Source of the DNA: an uncultured Actinomycetes bacterium
Lineage (GTDB): Bacteria; Actinomycetota; Actinomycetes; Nanopelagicales; Nanopelagicaceae
Direction of reading: 5' to 3'
Length of the DNA stretch: 13,472 nucleotides
Assembly (NCBI GenBank): GCA_937860175.1
Contig: CALMBJ010000020.1
Span: 1-13,472 of the forward strand
Position 1 is the stretch's first letter. Each line of letters starts with the position of its first letter. Below are positions 1 to 5,840 of this stretch, piece by piece. Below the pieces are notes generated by a model that saw only the letters and a list, made by a program, of their open reading frames with translations, ran no database searches and was not told the origin of the DNA. The translations under genes were made by a program, and so were the position numbers.

Positions 1-46
1 TACACAGAGTAGATCGTCGGCAGCGTCAGATGTGTATAAGAGACAG
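1..46 (+). other. Residual Illumina Nextera i5 adapter (sequencing artefact)
   Basis: Bases 28-46 are the Tn5 mosaic end AGATGTGTATAAGAGACAG. Bases 14-27 are the Read 1 adapter segment TCGTCGGCAGCGTC. Bases 6-13, AGAGTAGA, look like an i5 index (the one I know as S504/N504), and bases 1-5 match the end of the P5 oligo. This is library adapter left on a contig end, not genomic DNA. Reading through it adds a false MYKRQ N-terminus to the adjacent gene fragment. Genomic sequence starts at 47. Confidence 0.97.
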
Positions 47-388
47 GATGATGTTATTGATATTGCAAGCGAATCAAATCAATCAGGAAAGACTCCTGGT
101 ACAGATTTGCGTGAGGGTGTTCCAACTCTAGTAACTCTCAATGTTATGAAATCAAATGATCCAGCAGATGCTGAGCTCAAGCAGCTTTTGAGCGCACCGA
201 TCGAAGATGAAGCAACTGTGCAACAGGTTTTAGTGGCACTTCGTAATCACAAGGCACTTGATGAGTCACGTGAGCAGTTGCTCATGACTGCAAGAGAAGC
301 ACGCAATGCATTAGGACCGCTGCCAATCAATGATGCAACAGGTGCTTTGATGTCGCTATGCGACGCTGTTATTGACCGTTCTGCTTGA
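47..388 (+). CDS. Polyprenyl diphosphate synthase, C-terminal fragment
   Basis: The visible 113 residues open with DDVIDIA and continue through GKTPGTDLREGVPTL. This is the second aspartate-rich motif (DDxxD) and its following loop, as found in trans-isoprenyl diphosphate synthases. Such enzymes condense isopentenyl diphosphate onto allylic diphosphates using Mg2+ bound by two DDxxD motifs, making the prenyl side chain of menaquinone or related lipids. The N-terminal half, with the first DDxxD and the chain-length residues, is lost because the contig starts here, so product length cannot be judged. The true start is off the contig and the in-frame GTG at 32 lies inside adapter. The last 33 bp overlap the end of rarD on the opposite strand. 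Confidence 0.9.
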   Translation, partial: DDVIDIASESNQSGKTPGTDLREGVPTLVTLNVMKSNDPADAELKQLLSAPIEDEATVQQVLVALRNHKALDESREQLLMTAREARNALGPLPINDATGALMSLCDAVIDRSA

Positions 389-1246
389 TCTAATTAGATC
401 TATGGCAAGGGCAACAAGTGCCGCCCAAATAATCAAGAAACCAATCCAACGCGCAGTTGGCATATCCTCATTGAGAACCCAAACACCAATAGAAAACTGA
501 AGAGTTGGTGTGATGTATTGCAGCAAACCAATTGTGGTAAATGGAAGTCTGTTAGTTGAGCCATTGAAAAGTAGAAGCGGAATAGCAGTTACCGCTCCGG
601 CGCTGATTAACAGCGCTGTCATGCCCCACCCGTGGCCAAACTGACCGGTGCCTTGATTACCTATATAAATTAGGTAGCTGAGGTAGAAAACAGAGGAAAT
701 AAGGGTCTCAATTGCGAGCCCCTCAAGTGCGCCTAACCCCAACTGCTTCTTTATCAGTCCGTAACTTCCCCATGAAACAGCCAGTGCTAAAGCGATCCAA
801 GGTAAGCGACCGTAATCAAAGGTCAAAACCAAAACACCAAGGGTTGCAATAGTTACCGCCGCCCACTGCAAAGGACGCATCTTTTCCTTCAAAAAGATAA
901 CGCCAAAGCCAATAATGATCAAAGGGTTGATGTAGTAGCCAAGTGATGCTTCAACAACATGTTCATTATTGGTGGCCCAGATGTAAACCAACCAGTTAAC
1001 TGAAATCAAGAATGAGGATAAAAAGAGTTTTACCGCAACAGTTGGGCGCTTCAGGGTTGCAAGGGTTGATTTCAATGCTTTAGTTGCCGCCAAAACAATG
1101 AAACAGAAAACCAAACTCCACACCGCACGGTGCGAAACAATTTCTAGGGGATTAGCTGGTTCAAGCAGCGGCCAGTACAAAGGAAATGCACCCCATAAAG
1201 AGTATGCACTTACACCAAATAGAAGACCGAGCTTGTTTTTACTCAA
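356..1246 (-). CDS. rarD: RarD-type EamA/DMT-superfamily permease
   Basis: This is a 296-residue, highly hydrophobic protein with about ten predicted membrane spans in two EamA repeats. The N-terminus (LGLLFGVSAYSLWG, then a LEIVSHRAVWS segment) matches the RarD family, where an initial xAYxxWG helix is followed by an E-I-x-x-HR-x-x-W-S loop. RarD proteins are inner-membrane drug/metabolite transporters named for an E. coli chloramphenicol-sensitivity locus; their natural substrate is unclear. The start is TTG, immediately after the yajQ stop codon with no gap and no visible Shine-Dalgarno sequence, so translational coupling to yajQ is likely. The 3' end overlaps the convergent prenyl synthase gene by 33 bp, so there is no room for a separate terminator. 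Confidence 0.9.
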   Translation of the reverse strand: MSKNKLGLLFGVSAYSLWGAFPLYWPLLEPANPLEIVSHRAVWSLVFCFIVLAATKALKSTLATLKRPTVAVKLFLSSFLISVNWLVYIWATNNEHVVEASLGYYINPLIIIGFGVIFLKEKMRPLQWAAVTIATLGVLVLTFDYGRLPWIALALAVSWGSYGLIKKQLGLGALEGLAIETLISSVFYLSYLIYIGNQGTGQFGHGWGMTALLISAGAVTAIPLLLFNGSTNRLPFTTIGLLQYITPTLQFSIGVWVLNEDMPTARWIGFLIIWAALVALAIDLIRSSRTVNNSVA

Positions 1247-1738
1247 TTATCTAAAGTTCGTAAATTGAACAGCAAAATCCCAGCCGCCATCTTTAATCAT
1301 GGCCATTGTTTCCTGCAGATCATCGCGACTCTTTGAAGTTACACGAAGCTCATCACCTTGAATCTGAGTCTTTACTGATTTTGGACCCTCATCACGAATC
1401 TTCTTTGCAATCTTTTTTGCATTCTCTGTTGAGATGCCTTCCTTAAGGGGAGCAGCAATCTTGTAAATCTTTCCTGATAGTTGTGGTGCGCCAGCATCAA
1501 GGTGCTTTAAGGAAACTCCACGCTTGATCATCTTGTCCTTCACAACATCTAAAGCCGCCTTTGCGCGTTCTTCAGTGTCTGCCTCAATTAAGACCTTGTC
1601 GCCTTCAAGTTCAATCTTTGAACCTGTGTTTTTGAAATCAAAGCGGGTCTCAATCTCACGGACCGCCTGATTAATGGCGTTATCGAGCTCCATACGGTCG
1701 ATCTTGGAGGTAACGTCAAAACTGCTATCTGCTGCCAT
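1247..1738 (-). CDS. yajQ: YajQ-family (DUF520) nucleotide/c-di-GMP-binding protein
   Basis: The 163-residue protein has the normal length and organisation of YajQ. It has an N-terminal [10 protein letters not shown] segment, then a [18 protein letters not shown] stretch and a [14 protein letters not shown] stretch, and it ends [13 protein letters not shown]. Family members fold as two tandem ferredoxin-like domains; some bind cyclic di-GMP and act as transcriptional cofactors, and others bind nucleotides or RNA. The role in this organism cannot be read from sequence. The ATG start is fixed by an AAGGAG Shine-Dalgarno at 1747-1752 on this strand. It is the first gene of a probable two-gene unit with rarD and is divergent from the tRNA-Tyr gene. 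Confidence 0.95.
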   Translation of the reverse strand: MAADSSFDVTSKIDRMELDNAINQAVREIETRFDFKNTGSKIELEGDKVLIEADTEERAKAALDVVKDKMIKRGVSLKHLDAGAPQLSGKIYKIAAPLKEGISTENAKKIAKKIRDEGPKSVKTQIQGDELRVTSKSRDDLQETMAMIKDGGWDFAVQFTNFR

Positions 1739-1746
1739 GGTGGTGG

Positions 1747-1752
1747 CTCCTT
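1747..1752 (-). promoter_or_regulatory. Shine-Dalgarno of yajQ
   Basis: The minus-strand reading is AAGGAG, 8 nt before the ATG at 1738. It is a strong match to the anti-Shine-Dalgarno sequence and settles the yajQ start. Confidence 0.85.
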
Positions 1753-1769
1753 CACTCTAAAAACGCATT

Positions 1770-1797
1770 TTGTGCGTGTACCTGCCTAAGGTATCCT
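1770..1797 (+). promoter_or_regulatory. Candidate promoter of tRNA-Tyr
   Basis: TTGTGC (1770-1775) and TATCCT (1792-1797) are separated by 16 bp and agree partly with sigma-70-type -35 and -10 boxes. The predicted start near 1804 would give a leader of about 40 nt before the mature tRNA. This is motif matching only. Confidence 0.35.
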
Positions 1798-1842
1798 TTC
1801 CCCTCGCACTATCCATAATTGCCGCACTACTTGTTCGACCTT

Positions 1843-1927
1843 GGCGGGTTGCCCGAGCGGCCAATGGGAGGGGACTGTAAATCCCCCGGCTCTGCCTTCG
1901 AAGGTTCAAATCCTTCACCCGCCACCA
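1843..1927 (+). tRNA. tRNA-Tyr (anticodon GUA), CCA encoded
   Basis: The acceptor stem GGCGGGT (1843-1849) pairs perfectly with ACCCGCC (1917-1923), followed by discriminator A1924 and an encoded CCA at 1925-1927. The anticodon stem GGGGA (1870-1874) pairs with TCCCC (1882-1886) around loop CTGTAAA, placing anticodon GTA at 1877-1879. The T arm carries GGTTCAAATCC. The long extra arm between the anticodon and T stems makes it class II, as expected for bacterial tRNA-Tyr. It stands alone, with yajQ divergent on the left and the SAM-riboswitch operon on the right. Confidence 0.97.
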
Positions 1928-1953
1928 CCTCTCTCTTGCATCTACTTTGCAAG

Positions 1954-1982
1954 TCGACAACTGGCGTACCCATCAATAACAT
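1954..1982 (+). promoter_or_regulatory. Candidate promoter of the SAM-riboswitch/amino-acid importer operon
   Basis: TCGACA (1954-1959) differs from TTGACA at one base. TAACAT (1977-1982) fits the TAnnnT -10 pattern with a 17-bp spacer. The expected start, 6-8 nt downstream, falls at about 1989-1990, exactly where the riboswitch aptamer begins, and this coincidence is the best support. Copies of the palindrome TTGCAA sit at 1947-1952 and 1983-1988 on either side. Confidence 0.5.
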
Positions 1983-1989
1983 TTGCAAT

Positions 1990-2101
1990 GGTCACGAGTT
2001 CCAGCATCAAGCCCCGGCTAACTGGACGGCAACCCTCCACCGCGGCGGGGTGCTCCGGGTGAAGACCAGGCCGATAGCCAACATCATCGGCAAGCGTGGG
2101 T
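1990..2101 (+). ncRNA. SAM-IV riboswitch aptamer
   Basis: The segment starts GGTCACGAG and carries the conserved CATCAAGCCCCGGCT, GGCAACCCTCC and CGGGTGAAGACC blocks of the actinobacterial SAM-IV class (SAM-I/SAM-IV clan). P1 pairs GGTC (1990-1993) with GACC (2064-2067). CCAG (2001-2004) pairs with CTGG (2022-2025). CCCGG (2013-2017) can pair with CCGGG (2055-2059), consistent with the pseudoknot. After P1, GCCGAT (2070-2075) pairs with ATCGGC (2086-2091), followed by AAGCGTGGGT, the downstream element that separates SAM-IV from SAM-I. Ligand binding is expected to switch off the operon when S-adenosylmethionine is abundant. Its position directly before an amino-acid importer suggests that the importer serves methionine or sulfur-amino-acid supply. 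Confidence 0.92.
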
Positions 2102-2163
2102 CTAACTAACTGTTCTGATCTAGTTAGTTTAGTTAGTGATGATCCCCTGACACTTTAGGAGAT
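2102..2163 (+). promoter_or_regulatory. Riboswitch expression platform with Shine-Dalgarno hairpin
   Basis: AACTAACT (2104-2111) can pair with AGTTAGTT (2122-2129), and CTAACT (2102-2107) can pair alternatively with AGTTAG (2131-2136). Downstream, ATCCCCT (2142-2148) pairs with AGGAGAT (2157-2163) with one mismatch, which would bury the AGGAG Shine-Dalgarno (2157-2161) of the GTG start at 2167. No stem followed by a U-tract is present. Control by blocking translation initiation is therefore more likely than transcription termination. The exact switching partners are inferred. Confidence 0.5.
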
Positions 2164-2166
2164 TAC

Positions 2167-3012
2167 GTGAACAAGCGTTTCGGAATTTTTTCAGCTGTTG
2201 TAGTTGCAGCAGCGCTATTCCTTTCAGGATGTGCATCATCAGATTCATCAACATCTGAAGCAGCATCATGCGAAAAGGCAGATCTTGCAACAATTACTGA
2301 AGGCAAGCTAACAATCGCAACTGGCGAGCCTGCTTACTACCCATGGGTCATCGATGATGCACCACAAACCGGAAATGGTTTTGAAGGTGCGGTTGCATAC
2401 GCAGTTGCAAAGCAACTCGGATTTGATGCAGCAGATGTCGTATGGGTTCGTACAACTTTTGATTCTGCAGTAACGCCAGGAGAAAAGAACTTTGACTTTA
2501 ACTTGCAGCAATTCTCAATTACAGAAGAGCGCAAGAACGCAGTTGATTTCTCATCTCCTTACTACACAGCACCACAAGCAATCGTCTCATTCAAGGGCAG
2601 CAAGATCGAAGGAAAGACAACTCTTGCTGAACTCAAGGGTGCAAAGCTAGGTGCAGCTGTTGGAACTACATCACTAGATGCAATTGAAAACCAGATCGGT
2701 TCAACACCTCAGGTATTCAATGACAACGCTGCAGGTGTATCAGCGCTGAAGAACAAGCAAATTGATGGTCTAGTAGTAGATCTACCAACTGCTTTCTACC
2801 TTGCAGGCGTTGAAGTTCCAAACGGATTAATTGTGGGTCAGTTGCCATCAACTGGTTCAGGAGATCAGTTTGGTCTCTTGCTAACTAAGGGCAGCAAGCT
2901 AACTTCATGTGTATCTGGTGCGGTTGATGCAATCACTGCAGATGGCACATTGGCAGCTATTACAGATAAGTGGCTAGCAACTGATGCTGGCGCACCTGTA
3001 TTGAAGCCTTAA
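2167..3012 (+). CDS. Amino-acid ABC transporter substrate-binding lipoprotein (SBP family 3)
   Basis: The 281-residue protein has a lipoprotein signal peptide: a basic N-terminus, a hydrophobic core and lipobox LSGC at 19-22, so Cys22 should be lipidated outside the membrane. The mature part is a family 3 solute-binding protein. The usual GFEGA segment is at 71-75. Arg122 in SITEERKNAVDFS corresponds to the arginine that binds the ligand alpha-carboxylate, and Asp205 in VVDLPTAFY to the acid that binds the alpha-amino group. Both anchors are kept, so the ligand is an ordinary alpha-amino acid. The side chain cannot be predicted from sequence, but the upstream SAM-IV riboswitch points to methionine or a related compound. 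The GTG start has an AGGAG site 5 nt upstream. It is the first gene of a four-gene operon. Confidence 0.9.
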   Translation: MNKRFGIFSAVVVAAALFLSGCASSDSSTSEAASCEKADLATITEGKLTIATGEPAYYPWVIDDAPQTGNGFEGAVAYAVAKQLGFDAADVVWVRTTFDSAVTPGEKNFDFNLQQFSITEERKNAVDFSSPYYTAPQAIVSFKGSKIEGKTTLAELKGAKLGAAVGTTSLDAIENQIGSTPQVFNDNAAGVSALKNKQIDGLVVDLPTAFYLAGVEVPNGLIVGQLPSTGSGDQFGLLLTKGSKLTSCVSGAVDAITADGTLAAITDKWLATDAGAPVLKP

Positions 3013-3048
3013 TAGAGAATAAGAAGTAGAAGCGGTAGTTTGGCGACC

Positions 3049-3915
3049 ATGTCAGAGAAGCAAAGCTCTGCGTGGTCGCCAAGCTCACGCGAAATTCAGC
3101 GCCGTAAGTCTCGCCGCGCAATAAGCCGCAAGCAAATTGGTATTGCTGCGGCTTCTTCCATTCTTGTCCTCGGAACACTTTTGGTAATTCTTGTTACAAG
3201 TCCAGGTTGGGAAACAGTCAAGGCAACCTTCTTCGATATTGATTACGGCAAAGAGGTTTTTCCAACTGTTGTTAAAGGGTTATGGATCAATCTGCAGCTC
3301 ACATTTATTGGAGGAGCTGCGATCGGAGTTATCGCTCTTGGTCTTGCACTTATGCGGACAACTAAATCCCCAGCCTTAACACCCTTTAGATTTCTCGCAA
3401 CCGCCTACGTTGATATTTTCCGCGGTGCACCACTGATCTTAATTATCTTGTTAGTTGGCTTTGGAGTTCCGGCACTTGGTCTGCGCGGAGTATCAAGCAA
3501 TGTGATTTTCTTAGGAACCGTCGCCGTTGTGCTTACATACTCGGCATATGTTGCAGAAGTTATTCGAAGTGGAATTCTTTCTATTCACCCAAGTCAGCGA
3601 GCTGCAGCTAGGTCTCTAGGCCTTACTTCAGGACAGACCATGCGCTTTGTCGTACTGCCACAGGCGATTCGACGAGTTGTTCCACCACTACTCAATGACT
3701 TTGTTTCACTTCTTAAAGACACAGGTTTGGTATCAATCCTGGGTGTCACAGATGCTGTTCGAGCAGCTCAAATCAATGCCAGCCGCACATTTAACTACAC
3801 CCCATATGTAGTAGCTGCAATATTGTTCCTTCTAATTACCATTCCATTGACCCGCTACACAGATAGAGTAATTAGACAGCGCACCAGTGCTCAGAACTCA
3901 GAAGGTGCGATCTAA
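3049..3915 (+). CDS. Amino-acid ABC transporter permease (HisM/GlnP type)
   Basis: The product is a 288-residue polytopic membrane protein from ATG 3049. A TTG at 3040 would add three residues; neither start has a convincing Shine-Dalgarno. A long basic cytoplasmic tail (about residues 1-30, rich in Arg and Lys) precedes the first membrane span. The YVDIFRGAPLI segment (120-130) is typical of polar-amino-acid permeases. The EAA cytoplasmic loop, which docks on the ATPase, runs from about 170 to 205 (VIRSGILSIHPSQRAAARSLG and following). Only one permease gene is present, so the channel is probably a homodimer, as in GlnP- or TcyB-type systems. Its stop codon overlaps the ATPase start by one base. 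Confidence 0.92.
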   Translation: MSEKQSSAWSPSSREIQRRKSRRAISRKQIGIAAASSILVLGTLLVILVTSPGWETVKATFFDIDYGKEVFPTVVKGLWINLQLTFIGGAAIGVIALGLALMRTTKSPALTPFRFLATAYVDIFRGAPLILIILLVGFGVPALGLRGVSSNVIFLGTVAVVLTYSAYVAEVIRSGILSIHPSQRAAARSLGLTSGQTMRFVVLPQAIRRVVPPLLNDFVSLLKDTGLVSILGVTDAVRAAQINASRTFNYTPYVVAAILFLLITIPLTRYTDRVIRQRTSAQNSEGAI

Positions 3916-4661
3916 TGAGCAATGTTCTTGAGCTAGTCAATATACGTAAATCTTTTGGTGATGAGCTTGTTCTCAGTAATTTATCGCTGACCGTTCCAGA
4001 GCACACAGCAACGGTTTTGATTGGGGCTTCTGGCTCTGGAAAATCAACCTTGCTGCGCTGCATTAACTTGCTTGAATCTATTGATGATGGGCAGATCTTT
4101 CTAGATGGGCAAGAGATCTCAGATCCACTCATTAACGTTGATGATGTACGTCGCCGGCTCGGTATGGTTTTTCAATCCTTTAACTTGTTTCCACATAAGA
4201 CGGTATTAGAAAACATCACCTTGTCGCCGATCAAAGTTCACGGCAAGAGCAAGGATGAGGCTAATGCTCATGCGATGCATCTACTCAAGCGATTTGATTT
4301 GGCTGACAAAGCAGATCAATACCCAGATCGACTAAGTGGTGGTCAACAGCAACGTGTAGCAATCATTAGATCCCTAGCTGTTAGTCCGAGATTGTTGCTT
4401 CTCGATGAGGTCACTTCCGCTCTAGATCCTGTACTGGTTAATGAGGTTCTTACAGCGGTGCGCGATTTAAAGAGCGATGGAATGACAATGGTTCTTGCAA
4501 CCCACGAGATGGGCTTTGCAACACAAGTTGCAGATGAGGTTTGTTTCCTTGAATCCGGAAACATTGTCGAGCGCGGAACCGCTGAACAGGTATTGCACAA
4601 TCCGCAGAATCCAAAGACTCAGGAGTTCCTAAAGCGGGTCCATCAGGCCGGACGGCTGTAA
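3915..4661 (+). CDS. Amino-acid ABC transporter ATP-binding protein (GlnQ/HisP type)
   Basis: The 248-residue protein is a complete ABC ATPase. It shows Walker A GASGSGKST at 37-45, the Q-loop glutamine Q87 in VFQSFNLFPH, signature LSGGQQQR from 140, Walker B LLLLDE at 160-165 and switch histidine H197 in ATHEMG. All catalytic positions are intact. The FQSFNLFPH sequence and the length without a regulatory C-terminal domain fit the polar-amino-acid uptake family rather than MetN, which usually carries a NIL regulatory domain. The start overlaps the permease stop (TAATG), with GAAGGTG at 3901-3907 as ribosome-binding site, so expression is coupled to the permease. Confidence 0.93.
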   Translation: MSNVLELVNIRKSFGDELVLSNLSLTVPEHTATVLIGASGSGKSTLLRCINLLESIDDGQIFLDGQEISDPLINVDDVRRRLGMVFQSFNLFPHKTVLENITLSPIKVHGKSKDEANAHAMHLLKRFDLADKADQYPDRLSGGQQQRVAIIRSLAVSPRLLLLDEVTSALDPVLVNEVLTAVRDLKSDGMTMVLATHEMGFATQVADEVCFLESGNIVERGTAEQVLHNPQNPKTQEFLKRVHQAGRL

Positions 4662-4670
4662 CATCGGCAC

Positions 4671-5735
4671 ATGAGCGTATTTAATCAACGAATTCAGCCA
4701 CTTCGCGAGTTAATGAAAGCCAAAGGTCTCGATGCCTTTGTCTTGCGCCGTAATCCAAATTTGGCATGGGCAATAGCTGGTCGTGCACATGTACCAACAA
4801 CCATTGATATGGCTTGTTTTGATTTAATTATTACTCAGGATTCTGCAACGGCAATTACTAATGTTGTAGAAGCGCCTCGCTTAATTGCTGAAGAGTTGCC
4901 AGCTGAAGTAACTGTACAAACAATTAAGTGGTCAGAGGGTCGCGACCCGCTTCTTCCAACAGGAGCAAGGGTTGGCAGTGATCAACCTGGCGGCGATCGA
5001 ATTGATCTTGGTGTTGAAGTTGAAATGATTCGCGCATCATTAATTGAATCTGATCTTGCACGATTCCAGGAAATCTGCGTCGATGCAGCTGTTGCATTAG
5101 GTAATGCGATGAAGCAGGTAGAAAGTACAGATCGTGAAATTGATGTGGCAGGTTTGATTACACATTCATTGTGGCAAGCAGATCTTGAGATTGCATTCTT
5201 GGGAGTCGCAGGACAGGACCGTGTTCACAAATTTAGACATCCACTTCCTACAGATTCAGTAGTTGGTAATCGAGTTTCCGCTTCGATCTGTGCAAAGCGC
5301 AAAGGGTTGATTGCATCGGTTACTCGTATTGTTACCTTTGGCGATGTGTCAGATCAGATGGTTGCTGACTACACATCCATCTTCAAGGTTGAAGCTGCGC
5401 TACTTGATGCCACAGTTGTCGGTAAGCCTTTTTCAGATCCGATTAATGCAGCGATCGCGGCCTACCCAGCCAACGGCTTTGATGCCGATGAGTGGACCAA
5501 GCACCATCAGGGAGGCCCAACCGGCTTCCTGCCCCGTGATTGGCCAGCTAACCAGGGGAGTGCACGCTTGATTGCCGCCAACCAACCCATCGCCTGGAAC
5601 CCAACGGGCAAGGGGTGGAAGGCTGAAGACACCATCGTGGCCACTGATTCAGGCGTAAAACTGCTCTCCAATGACCCTGATTGGCCCTCTTTTGAGGTCA
5701 ATGGTCGGACCAGAGCATTTCTTCTCAAGAAATAG
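4671..5735 (+). CDS. M24 (pita-bread) family protein lacking metal-binding aspartates
   Basis: The 354-residue protein has the two-domain M24 layout: an N-terminal creatinase/prolidase-type domain (to about 125, beginning RIQPLRELMKAKGLDAFVLR) and a C-terminal pita-bread domain. Catalytic M24 peptidases use two aspartates 11 residues apart, then His, Glu and Glu. Here the two aspartate positions are Ser205 and Ser216 (in SASICAKRKGLIASVTR), and the first glutamate region reads AWNPTG. A HHQGGPTG histidine segment (278-285) and an AEDT glutamate (319) remain. Metal-dependent peptidase activity is therefore unlikely. Creatinase is a precedent for a metal-free hydrolase on this fold. The gene follows the SAM-riboswitch-controlled importer by 9 bp and probably acts on or senses its substrate. 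Confidence 0.75.
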   Translation: MSVFNQRIQPLRELMKAKGLDAFVLRRNPNLAWAIAGRAHVPTTIDMACFDLIITQDSATAITNVVEAPRLIAEELPAEVTVQTIKWSEGRDPLLPTGARVGSDQPGGDRIDLGVEVEMIRASLIESDLARFQEICVDAAVALGNAMKQVESTDREIDVAGLITHSLWQADLEIAFLGVAGQDRVHKFRHPLPTDSVVGNRVSASICAKRKGLIASVTRIVTFGDVSDQMVADYTSIFKVEAALLDATVVGKPFSDPINAAIAAYPANGFDADEWTKHHQGGPTGFLPRDWPANQGSARLIAANQPIAWNPTGKGWKAEDTIVATDSGVKLLSNDPDWPSFEVNGRTRAFLLKK

Positions 5736-5781
5736 CCAGCATCACAGTCTTATAACAACGCGTAAAAATGCGCTTTCAGCA

Positions 5782-5810
5782 TTGACTCGGGCCTAATCCA
5801 GTGGCAGTCT
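5782..5810 (+). promoter_or_regulatory. Candidate promoter of the sugar (sulfoglycolysis) operon
   Basis: TTGACT (5782-5787) matches the -35 consensus at five of six bases. A weak -10 (CAGTCT, 5805-5810) lies 17 bp further. A separate good -10, TATAAC (5751-5756), lacks a -35. The choice between them is uncertain. Confidence 0.3.
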
Positions 5811-5834
5811 CTGCTCAGAGGTCTTACCACTGGA
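5797..5834 (+). promoter_or_regulatory. Inverted repeat before the isomerase gene, possible operator or RNA hairpin
   Basis: TCCAGTGG (5797-5804) and CCACTGGA (5827-5834) are perfect 8-bp inverted arms. With the flanking bases, each half reads TCCAGTGG[C/T]A. Each arm is itself nearly palindromic (CCA-N-TGG), as expected for a dimeric repressor site, and the centres are 29 bp apart. The right arm overlaps the TGGAGG ribosome-binding site of the next gene, so an RNA hairpin blocking translation is also possible. The GntR-family protein encoded later in the operon is the obvious candidate ligand-responsive repressor. No experimental support is visible. Confidence 0.45.
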
Positions 5835-5840
5835 GGTTTT

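Noticed and set aside
32..46. GTG start with N-terminal MYKRQ for the prenyl synthase fragment
   Set aside because: These codons are adapter sequence; the gene simply runs off the contig end.
1763..1777. ACGCA/TGCGT hairpin followed by T's on the minus strand, as a terminator or attenuator before yajQ
   Set aside because: The stem is only 5 bp and lies in the yajQ leader close to the SD; too weak to call.
1819..2109. Small plus-strand reading frames across the tRNA and riboswitch
   Set aside because: They run through tRNA-Tyr and the SAM-IV aptamer, have no ribosome-binding site and no recognisable protein motif.
3915..4661. MetN for the ATPase, because of the SAM riboswitch
   Set aside because: The protein has no C-terminal NIL-type extension, and its partners are a HisM/GlnP-type permease and a family 3 binding protein, not MetI/MetQ.
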